A DNA stretch of 64,000 nt, taken from the NCBI GenBank assembly GCA_020848545.1, contig JADLHZ010000022.1:54949-118948 (forward strand), in the 5' to 3' direction. Under the pieces are notes generated by a model. That model saw only the letters and a list, made by a program, of their open reading frames with translations. It was not told the DNA's origin and ran no database searches. Positions within the stretch are counted from its first letter, which is position 1. Every line of letters starts with the position of its first letter. This DNA comes from Deltaproteobacteria bacterium (GTDB lineage: Bacteria > Myxococcota > JADLHZ01). The position numbers and the translations under genes are program-made. This document shows, piece after piece, positions 8,841-14,975 of this stretch.

Positions 8841-8880
8841 AACTGAGAGCTGACAACTGACAACTGACAGCTGATTGCTA
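8841..8880 (-). repeat. Heptanucleotide repeat NNNTCAG directly after a TAG stop
   Basis: Read on the minus strand, the TAG stop of the receiver gene (8880-8878) is followed without a gap by seven-base units ending in TCAG: CAATCAG, CTGTCAG, TTGTCAG, TTGTCAG, CTCTCAG. The region also leads into the start of the BIG lipoprotein gene. Shorter versions of the same unit touch the TAG stops of the kinase gene (24898-24896, CTATCAG nearby) and of sucA (57999-58001, followed by TCAGCTATCAG). The function is unknown; seven-base tandem repeats of this kind are seen in other bacterial intergenic regions. Confidence 0.7.
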
Positions 8881-9492
8881 GCCGCGGGCGATGCGCTGCT
8901 CGAGCACCTTGACGATGCGCTCGAGGTCGGCGGCGTGGCGCTCGATCTTTTGCAGGTGCTCGATCGCGTCGGAGCCGAGGTCCGGCGTGCCGAGCGTCGC
9001 CTTCGCCGCTTGCGCGATCGCGCGGATCGGCTCAGCCATCGTCTCTCTGAGCTGCTTCATCGTCGCCAAGCGCTTCTCGAGGCCGCTCTCGTCACCGGAG
9101 CGCAAGACATCGGCGAAGCGCTTCGCTTTCACCAGCGCGTGCACGCGTTCGATCAAGCGCTCGCGGAGCACGGGCTTCTGCATGAAGTCGTTGGCGGCGA
9201 GCTGCAGCGCGGTGTCGTAATTGTCGCCGTGCGCGGTGAAGAACGCGACCGGTACGGTGTCGCCGCCCGGCAGCTTGCGCATCGCTTCGTAGGTCTGAAA
9301 GCCGTTCATGTGCGGCATCATCACGTCGAGCAAGACGGCGTCCGGAGGCTTGTCGGCGAACGCTTGCAGCGCTTCTTTGCCCGAGCGCGCCTCGACGACG
9401 GTGAAGCCGGCGGCGCGCAGGTTCGTCGCCGACAAACGCAAAACGTCAGGGTCATCGTCCGTGACGAGCACGACGGCCGTGTCTTTCTCCAC
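8878..9492 (-). CDS. Response regulator with receiver domain and helical C-terminus
   Basis: 204 residues starting at a GTG (9492). The receiver domain is complete: acidic pair Asp12/Asp13, phospho-acceptor Asp56 (LLDVMMP), Thr86 (FFTAHG) and Lys106 (MQKP). The remaining ~80 residues are a predicted helical, coiled-coil-like segment without a recognisable DNA-binding or enzymatic output. It therefore probably signals by protein contact, as stand-alone receivers do in many myxobacterial pathways. No histidine kinase gene is adjacent. Its stop lies in a heptamer repeat. Confidence 0.85.
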   Translation of the reverse strand: MEKDTAVVLVTDDDPDVLRLSATNLRAAGFTVVEARSGKEALQAFADKPPDAVLLDVMMPHMNGFQTYEAMRKLPGGDTVPVAFFTAHGDNYDTALQLAANDFMQKPVLRERLIERVHALVKAKRFADVLRSGDESGLEKRLATMKQLRETMAEPIRAIAQAAKATLGTPDLGSDAIEHLQKIERHAADLERIVKVLEQRIARG

Positions 9493-9510
9493 CCTCGAAG
9501 TCTAACGCGC

Positions 9511-9954
9511 TCAGACGGCGTCGGCGAGCTTCTTCGGCGCGATCGCTTTGTAGCTGGCGCGCACGAGCGATGCGAGCTGCTTCCAGTCGATGGTGCCGGT
9601 GAACGAGAACGTCACCCAGCCGTGCTTACCGACGTAGTGGGCGATGGTGAAGCGCGGGTCGGCGTGGACGAGCACTTGCTGAAAGTCGAGCGTCGTCTTC
9701 ACGCTCATCGACGAGCCGGTCTCGTCTCCACCGAAGGTCGCGAAGATCTTTCCCTTCGGTCCGCCGGCGCGAAAGGTCGGATGGCCCCAGGCTTCGACCT
9801 CGGCGACCTCGGGAAAATCGCGGCAGATCGCGCGGACCTTCTTCAGCAGTGCCTGGGCTTTGGGCGACGCGGCGAGGGCGAGCTTCTGCTGCTCGAGCGC
9901 GGGGAGCTTGGCGGGCTTCTTCTTGGGTGCCTTCTTCTTTGGCGGCTTTTTCAC
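9511..9954 (-). CDS. MmcQ/YjbR-like (CyaY-fold) protein
   Basis: 147 residues from the GTG at 9954, preceded by AGAAGGG. The N-terminus is a Lys/Pro-rich tail (KKPPKKKAPKKKPAK), then a domain with AEVEAWGHPTFRAG, GKIFATFGGD and HADPRFTIAHYVGKHGWVTF, the pattern of the YjbR/MmcQ family or the related DUF1801-like group. These proteins have a CyaY-like fold; DNA binding has been suggested, and the basic tail here would fit that. An ATG at 9984 is in frame but overlaps the start of the divergent TPR gene, so GTG is preferred. Function unproven. Confidence 0.7.
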   Translation of the reverse strand: MKKPPKKKAPKKKPAKLPALEQQKLALAASPKAQALLKKVRAICRDFPEVAEVEAWGHPTFRAGGPKGKIFATFGGDETGSSMSVKTTLDFQQVLVHADPRFTIAHYVGKHGWVTFSFTGTIDWKQLASLVRASYKAIAPKKLADAV

Positions 9955-9982
9955 GGTGGCCCTTCTAGCATAGGGTGCGTTC

Positions 9983-10894
9983 ATGATGCTCGCCCTACTC
10001 TTCGTCGGCTGTCTCTGGGACGCCGAGACCTTCAAGGAAGAGGCGCTGCGCCAAAAAGACGTCGCCGCGATCGTCACCGGAAAGATCGAAAAACACTCGC
10101 CGTTCTTCTACGCGCAGAAGGTCGCGTACACGCAGAAGCTGATCGACGAGGACGCCGGCAAGGAGGCGCTCTACGACGATCTCGCCGTCGCGCTGCACAA
10201 GCTCGGCCGCAGCGAGGAAGCGATCACGGTGGTCGCGAAGAAACGCGAGCGCTTCGGCGACGGCTACACCACGCTGTCGAACCTGGGCACGTTCTACGCC
10301 GATCAAGGCCGCTACGAGGAGGCGACGGCGCTCTTGCAAAAGTCGATCGAGGTCAACCCGAAGGCGCACTTCGGCCGGGAGGGCTATCAGCTGAAGGCGA
10401 TCGCGTACCTGCAGGCTCTGGCCGCGACTCCGGAGCTCGTGAGGAAGCGCGACCTGCTGGGGCTCGCGTTCGACAATCACATGGCGCTCGTCTTCGCGGA
10501 TCAAGGGCGGGCGAAGAACGGAGAAACACACTTCACGGTCGCCGGCTTGAAGGACGACGTCTTCGTCGCGCTGGCCGGCCTCATCCGCTTCGGCAGCGCG
10601 GACCAGAGCCCGCATGTTTGGATCTCGCTCGGCCTCGCGCTCGGCTACAAGGGCGACCGGCACCTGTCGATCGCAGCGTTTCGGCGGGCCGAGAAGCTCG
10701 GGCACCCGAAGGCGGCGCTGATGGGCGAGATCGCGATCCAGCAGATCTCGGACGTCGGCAACTCGCGCTGGGACAAGGTCGGCCGCGCGCTCGACGCCGA
10801 GTTCGAACAAGGGCAAAAGTGGGCCGCCGAGATGCAGCGCCGCGAGGACGAACGCTTGAAGCGCGGCGAATTCGTGGCCGTCTTCGGATACTGA
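9983..10894 (+). CDS. TPR-repeat lipoprotein
   Basis: 303 residues with a very short lipoprotein signal (lipobox FVGC, Cys10). Tetratricopeptide-like helices cover most of the chain; clear units are around DDLAVALHKLGRSEEAITVV, NLGTFYADQGRYEEATALL and SLGLALGYKGDRHLSIAAF. TPR proteins are scaffolds for protein contacts; attached to a membrane they often assist secretion or envelope assembly. It shares its start region with the divergent YjbR-like gene and is followed 14 bases later by a thioesterase gene, so the two form a probable operon. The partner is unknown. Confidence 0.78.
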   Translation: MMLALLFVGCLWDAETFKEEALRQKDVAAIVTGKIEKHSPFFYAQKVAYTQKLIDEDAGKEALYDDLAVALHKLGRSEEAITVVAKKRERFGDGYTTLSNLGTFYADQGRYEEATALLQKSIEVNPKAHFGREGYQLKAIAYLQALAATPELVRKRDLLGLAFDNHMALVFADQGRAKNGETHFTVAGLKDDVFVALAGLIRFGSADQSPHVWISLGLALGYKGDRHLSIAAFRRAEKLGHPKAALMGEIAIQQISDVGNSRWDKVGRALDAEFEQGQKWAAEMQRREDERLKRGEFVAVFGY

Positions 10895-10908
10895 AAGGAT
10901 CGCACGAG

Positions 10909-11391
10909 ATGACGACGCCCCTGCCCTCCGACGCTTCGCGCACGACGATGACCGAGATCCTGCTGCCGACGCACGCGAACGCGCTCGGCAACGCGTTCGG
11001 CGGCCAGATCCTCGCGTGGATGGACATCTGCGCCGCCATCTGCGCGCAGCGCCACGCCGGCCTCGTGTGCGTCACCGCCGGTCTCGACGACCTGAGCTTC
11101 GAGCGGCCGATCAAGGTCGGCGAAGTGGTGCAGCTCGAAGCGCGCGTGACGGCGGTGTTTCGCTCGAGCTTCGAGGTGCGCGTCGTCGTGCGCGGCGAGA
11201 ACCCGCTGACGCACACGGTGTGGCCATGCGTCGAAGCGTACTTGACCTTCGTCGCGATCGACGCGGGCGGAAAGCCGACCGCCGTGCCTGCGCTCGCGGT
11301 GGCGACGCAGGATGACGAGCGTCTGAAAGCGAACGCGCACGTGCGGCGGGAGCAGCGGCTCGCGCGGCGGAAGGCGGCGGCCGGCGGCTGA
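10909..11391 (+). CDS. Acyl-CoA thioesterase, hotdog fold (YciA/ACOT-like)
   Basis: 160 residues. The hotdog-fold signature HANALGNAFGGQILAWMD (residues 21-38) with the catalytic Asp/Asn context, then TAGLDDLSFERPIKVGEVV, is characteristic of YciA and eukaryotic ACOT thioesterases that hydrolyse acyl-CoA to acid and CoA in the cytoplasm. The ATG at 10909 is preceded by AAAGGA. Longer open frame upstream belongs to another gene's frame. The C-terminus is a basic tail (RREQRLARRKAAAGG). It probably shares a transcript with the TPR lipoprotein upstream and ends directly before a GGTCCC repeat array. Confidence 0.85.
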   Translation: MTTPLPSDASRTTMTEILLPTHANALGNAFGGQILAWMDICAAICAQRHAGLVCVTAGLDDLSFERPIKVGEVVQLEARVTAVFRSSFEVRVVVRGENPLTHTVWPCVEAYLTFVAIDAGGKPTAVPALAVATQDDERLKANAHVRREQRLARRKAAAGG

Positions 11392-11520
11392 ATTCCTCCC
11401 CGGGGCTGAATTCCTCCCCGGTGAATTCCTCCCCGGTCCCTTTTCGCTGATTCCTCCCCGGTCCCTTTTCGGCGAATTCCTCCCCGGTCCCTTTTCGCTC
11501 AGTCGCTCCCCGGTCCCTTA
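11392..11520. repeat. Tandem array of six GAATTCCTCCCCGGTCCCTTTT-type units
   Basis: Six imperfect units of 17-26 bases, each with the core TTCCTCCCCGGTCCC; the longer ones continue CTTTTCG. The first two units are shortened. The last unit contains the TAA stop of the leftward FMN reductase gene, so the array is fused to that gene's 3' end; the thioesterase TGA at 11389-11391 touches the other side. Units abut without unique spacers, which excludes a CRISPR array. Reverse-complement units occur at 13476-13563. The GGTCCC core is shared with the palindromic elements at 12137-12159 and 63711-63788. Confidence 0.85.
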
Positions 11521-12081
11521 GCGCATCGTCTTGAGCGCGACGGCCCAGCGGTGGAGCTCGTCGAGCAGCAGCTTCGCCGCGTTGTCGTAGCTCTCGTTCG
11601 TCTGAAAGGTGATGCCGTCCGGGGTGAGCAGCTTTTGAACGAAGGGGATGTTCACGGCTTCATAGATCGGCGCCATCTTCAGCGTCGTCATGATCTGCTT
11701 CGTCATCTGCACGCCGCGCATGCCGCCCGACGCGCCGCCATAGCTGACGAACGCGGCCGGCTTGTAGCACCACTCGTTGTACAAATAGTCGAGCGCGTTC
11801 ACGAGCGCCGGCGGCGAACCGAAGTTGTACTCCGGCGTGACGATGACGAAGGCGTCGGCGGCCTTCACCTGCGCGCTCCAAGCCTTCGTGTGGGCGTGCT
11901 CGTACTGGCCGAGGCGCGGGTGCTTCGGCTCGTCGAGCAGCGGCAGATCGAGCGTCTTCAGGTCGGCGAGCACGACGTCGAACATCGCGTGCTTCTTCGC
12001 GCGCTCGACGAACCAATTCCCAACCGGCAGGCCAACGCGTCCAGGCCGCGTGCTGCCGATGATGACCATGAGCGTGAGCAT
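11518..12081 (-). CDS. NADPH-dependent FMN reductase family protein
   Basis: 187 residues from the ATG at 12081. The flavodoxin-like phosphate loop GSTRPGR is at residues 9-15 and the second flavin loop PEYNFGSPPALVNALDYL follows mid-chain, with YGGASGGMRGVQ near the end of the fold. Members reduce FMN, quinones, azo dyes or metals using NAD(P)H in the cytoplasm. Two other in-frame ATGs exist, at 12120 (longer) and 12069. A 17-base palindrome lies 33 bases before the start and may be an operator. Its TAA stop is part of a repeat unit. Confidence 0.88.
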   Translation of the reverse strand: MLTLMVIIGSTRPGRVGLPVGNWFVERAKKHAMFDVVLADLKTLDLPLLDEPKHPRLGQYEHAHTKAWSAQVKAADAFVIVTPEYNFGSPPALVNALDYLYNEWCYKPAAFVSYGGASGGMRGVQMTKQIMTTLKMAPIYEAVNIPFVQKLLTPDGITFQTNESYDNAAKLLLDELHRWAVALKTMR

Positions 12082-12113
12082 CTGCCAGTGGCCATTAACG
12101 TCTGCGCCGGCGG

Positions 12114-12130
12114 TGTCCAATAATTGGACA
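12114..12130. promoter_or_regulatory. Palindrome, possible operator of the FMN reductase gene
   Basis: TGTCCAATAATTGGACA is an 8-1-8 perfect inverted repeat centred 41 bases upstream of the FMN reductase start codon. AT-rich perfect palindromes of this size before redox-enzyme genes are common binding sites for dimeric regulators such as MarR, HxlR or TetR types. No regulator gene is adjacent. It could instead be part of the neighbouring repeat element, with which it is nearly contiguous, but its sequence differs from the GGTCCC family. Confidence 0.45.
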
Positions 12131-12160
12131 AAAAATAGGTCCCTGGGACCTTTTTCCTTC
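12131..12160 (+). repeat. Single GGTCCCTGGGACC palindromic element with A-run and T-run flanks
   Basis: The core GGTCCCTGGGACC (12138-12150) is flanked by AAAAATA and TTTTTCCTTC. From 12137 it matches the left arm of the pair at 63711-63734 in 23 of 24 bases, differing only at the centre of the palindrome. Shape resembles a REP element or a two-way terminator (short stem, A/T tails). It lies between the FMN reductase promoter side and the 3' end of the deacetylase gene. Confidence 0.7.
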
Positions 12161-12229
12161 GCGGCTCTGGTACCCTTCGTCCATGCTCACCCGCCGCGAG
12201 CCGGAGCAAGAGCACGGCCTCAAAGTCAT

Positions 12230-13456
12230 TCACATCGACGCGTCTTGCACGATCGCAAACGAATCGCCGCGTGGCACGAGCACGAGCAAGGTCATGCCCT
12301 TCGCTTGCGCTTTGTCCGGATACGACAGCGTCCACTCCGCCGCCGCGGTCACCGCGTGCACGCGGCTCGGCACGGCATCGCCGAGCGGCGTGTACTCGAT
12401 GCCCTTGCCGAAGCGCACGTCGATCACCTTGAGGGCGAGCGTGCCCATCGCATCCTTGGTCGGATAGCGCTTCTTGTAGCGCGCGACGACGGCGTCGCGA
12501 CCGCGCGTGAGCCCGCTCGGGCTGACGAAGACGGCGTCGTCGGCGTAGACGGAGCAGAAGCGATCGACGTCGCCCTTGTTCCACGCGGCGGCCTGATCGT
12601 TGAGCAGCTTGGTGACGGCGGTCGCCGCGAGCTCGCGATCGCGCGCGTCGATCAGCCGATCGAAGAGGCCGGGGCCGTTCGTGCCGATGAAGTCGTGCGG
12701 CAGCGAGAAGACCGGATCGGCGAGCACCTCGTCGATCGACGCGAAGCGGTGACCCTCGGAAGCGAGCCAGGTGAACAGGCGATCCCACTCACCCGCTCCC
12801 GCCGCGCCGGCGTGCAGCAGGAGGATCTGCGGGCTCGTGCGACCGAGCAAGCGATCGCCGCGCCGCTCGTGCGTCTTGACGGCGAGGCGCATCGCCGCCT
12901 GGTAGTCCTCGCTCACCACGCGCTTGTCGATCTCGGTGCGCGCGGCGAAGACGCGATCCTCGAACGACCAATCTTGGTTGTCGATCGTGACAGGTAGGTT
13001 CTTCTGCTGCGTGCGCGCGAGATAGGCGCGGCCAGCGTCGAGCTTTTGCTTCGTGTCGCCCTCGCGCAGGTACGGGAAACGAAAGAAGCGCACCGGGCTG
13101 CCGAGCGCTTCGATGGCCGCCTTCGCCTTGTCGACGTCGCGAAAGAAGACCTCGCCGTCGGTGCGATTGAAGTCGAAGTGCGATGCCGAGTGGTTGCCGA
13201 GCTCGTGGCCGTCTTTCTGCCACCGCACGAGCAGCGCTTGGTCGGCGGCCTCGAGCGAGCGCCAGGTGACCAGGCCGACCGCGCGAATATTGTGCTTCTT
13301 CAGCGCCGCCAGCATCGCGTCGTGAAGGGCCCGGCGTTCGTCGGCGCTGTAGCGCGCCGCCGGTCCGGTCAGCGGCAGATCGTCGACCGTGACGGCGATC
13401 GGCCGCAGCTCCACCGCCGGCGCGGTAAGGAACAAGGCGAGAACGAGCGTGACCAC
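12230..13456 (-). CDS. Polysaccharide deacetylase fused to a SnoaL/DUF4440-like domain
   Basis: 408 residues from a GTG. After a signal peptide (1-15) comes a NodB-type deacetylase domain: AVTVDDLP (Asp25/Asp26), the metal-binding HELGNHSASH (His84, His89, His93), FRFPYLREG and ILLLHAG. These enzymes remove acetyl groups from chitin-like or peptidoglycan sugars outside the cytoplasm. From about residue 285 the chain changes to an NTF2/SnoaL-like cone fold: LLNDQAAAWNKGDVDRFCSVYADDAVFVSP and IEYTPLGD...WTLSYPDKAQAKGMTLLVL. The fusion of the two is unusual. It stands alone between repeat elements. Confidence 0.85.
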   Translation of the reverse strand: MVTLVLALFLTAPAVELRPIAVTVDDLPLTGPAARYSADERRALHDAMLAALKKHNIRAVGLVTWRSLEAADQALLVRWQKDGHELGNHSASHFDFNRTDGEVFFRDVDKAKAAIEALGSPVRFFRFPYLREGDTKQKLDAGRAYLARTQQKNLPVTIDNQDWSFEDRVFAARTEIDKRVVSEDYQAAMRLAVKTHERRGDRLLGRTSPQILLLHAGAAGAGEWDRLFTWLASEGHRFASIDEVLADPVFSLPHDFIGTNGPGLFDRLIDARDRELAATAVTKLLNDQAAAWNKGDVDRFCSVYADDAVFVSPSGLTRGRDAVVARYKKRYPTKDAMGTLALKVIDVRFGKGIEYTPLGDAVPSRVHAVTAAAEWTLSYPDKAQAKGMTLLVLVPRGDSFAIVQDASM

Positions 13457-13475
13457 GGCGCGGGACTAGCACGTC

Positions 13476-13563
13476 GCGCAGCGAAAAGGGACCGGGGACG
13501 TTTTCGGGCGAATAGGGACCGGGGAGCGTTTCGCGACGAAAAGGGACCGGGGAGGATTTCGGA
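13476..13563. repeat. Three GAAAAGGGACCGGGGA-type repeat units
   Basis: Three units with period 27-28: each has (A)GGGACCGGGGA, in the contexts gcgAAAAGGGACCGGGGACG, gaATAGGGACCGGGGAGCG and gAAAAGGGACCGGGGAGGATTTC. These are the reverse complement of the units at 11392-11520, so the two clusters flank the FMN reductase and deacetylase genes as an inverted pair. The right end lies three bases from the stop of the NagZ-like gene. Confidence 0.85.
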
Positions 13564-13566
13564 GGG

Positions 13567-14895
13567 TCACCGCCGGGCGACGGTGGCGGCGGAAGGCGGC
13601 GCGAGGTGACGGCGGGCGTGATCGAGGCGGCGGTCCGAGGCGGCGGGGGCCGCTTCGCCGGCGAGGGCGGCGAGGATCTCGTAGACGACGTCGAGATCGT
13701 AGGTCACGAGGAGCACGTCGACGCCGGCGGCGAGGGCGGCGCGCGCGCTCCTGGCGACGCCGCGGCGGTAGGTCGGCGCCATGCAGAGATCGTCGGAGAA
13801 CACGAGGCCGTCGTGGCCGAGCGCCGTCCGCAGGACACTGGTGACGACCGCGGCCGAGGTGCTCGCCGGCCCAGCGGAGTCGACGCTCGGCACGATCGCG
13901 TGGCCAACCATGACCGCGCTCGCGTGGGCCTGCGCGAGCTCGCGAAACGGCAGCCAATCCGTCCGCACCAGCGTCGCCAAGCGCGCGTCCAAGATCGCGT
14001 CGCTCACGTGGGTGTCGGCGTGCAAGCGGCCGAGCCCGGGAAAGTGCTTCGCCACCGGCATCACGCCCGCCTCCGTCATCGCCTGCGCGTAGGCCTTGGC
14101 GACGCGCGCCACCTTCTCCGGATCGGCCGCGATGGCGCGCTCCGAGATGCGGCTGTTGCGATCGGTCAGCCCGGCGTCGGCGAGGCGCAGATCGACGACC
14201 GGCGCGAAGTTGACGTTGACGCCAACCGAGCGCAAGTCGGCCGCTGTCTCCTCGCCGAGCCCGCGCGCCCGCTCCACCGCCACCGCCACGTCGTCGTCAC
14301 CAAACGCTGCGAGCGATGCCCGCCACGGCAACGGCCCCGACAAGCGCGCCACGTTGCCGCCCTCCTGATCCGTCGCGATCATGAGCGGCGCCCGGCCGTG
14401 GCGCGCTTGGATCGCCTGCAGCGCCGCGATCTCGGCCGCGAGCTCCTCGCGCGACTTTCCCGCCGCGTTGCGCGCCGTGACGAACACGCCGGCAAAGTCG
14501 AAGCGCTCGAGCAGTGCCTCGATGTCTTCCTTCCGACGGTAGCCGACGAGCAAGTGCCGACTCACGGGCTCGATGCGCGCCGCCTCGGCGCCGAACACCC
14601 GCGCGCGCCGCCCGTCGTGCTCCATCTCGGCCATCGTCGCCGAGCCGAGCGCGACGACGAAGGTCGCCACCAGCGCCACGACCACGCGCGCCTCCGAGCG
14701 CCGGCGGTAGGCGATGACGACCGTCGCTAGAAGCGCGGACAAGACGAGCCAAGGCAGCGTCTCGCGCAGCCGCGACAGAAACGGCGCCGCCGAGAGCAGC
14801 GCCACGATGGCGAGGAAGACATTGTACTGCGCGGTGAAGATCGATCCCCAGTCACGAAATGGGCCCCAAGATGCGCGACGACGCGGTTTGTGCAT
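13567..14895 (-). CDS. Glycoside hydrolase family 3, NagZ-like, with N-terminal membrane helices
   Basis: 442 residues from the ATG at 14895. Three hydrophobic helices (about 22-40, 47-63, 70-86) precede the GH3 barrel, which is uncommon since NagZ itself is cytoplasmic. The catalytic elements of bacterial beta-N-acetylglucosaminidases are present: ATDQEGG (175-181), KHFPGLG (283-289) with the Asp294-Thr-His296 dyad, and the nucleophile in FSDDL (Asp368). The family removes GlcNAc from muropeptides or chitin. Membrane anchoring suggests a periplasmic cell-wall role. Upstream in-frame codons to 14946 are possible but less likely. Confidence 0.88.
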   Translation of the reverse strand: MHKPRRRASWGPFRDWGSIFTAQYNVFLAIVALLSAAPFLSRLRETLPWLVLSALLATVVIAYRRRSEARVVVALVATFVVALGSATMAEMEHDGRRARVFGAEAARIEPVSRHLLVGYRRKEDIEALLERFDFAGVFVTARNAAGKSREELAAEIAALQAIQARHGRAPLMIATDQEGGNVARLSGPLPWRASLAAFGDDDVAVAVERARGLGEETAADLRSVGVNVNFAPVVDLRLADAGLTDRNSRISERAIAADPEKVARVAKAYAQAMTEAGVMPVAKHFPGLGRLHADTHVSDAILDARLATLVRTDWLPFRELAQAHASAVMVGHAIVPSVDSAGPASTSAAVVTSVLRTALGHDGLVFSDDLCMAPTYRRGVARSARAALAAGVDVLLVTYDLDVVYEILAALAGEAAPAASDRRLDHARRHLAPPSAATVARR

Positions 14896-14975
14896 GCCGC
14901 GACTGTGCGAGACCCCTGTGCAAATGCTCCGCGGGCCACGGTGCAATGATCGTGCAGCCGCAGACGCCCGCTGAA

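Noticed and set aside
11392..11520. CRISPR array
   Set aside because: Units abut with no unique spacers, their lengths vary and no cas genes are present.
12131..12160. Ordinary intrinsic terminator
   Set aside because: The same sequence recurs at 63711-63788, and the GGTCCC stem would have almost no loop unless the outer A/T pairs take part; a repeat family explains it better.
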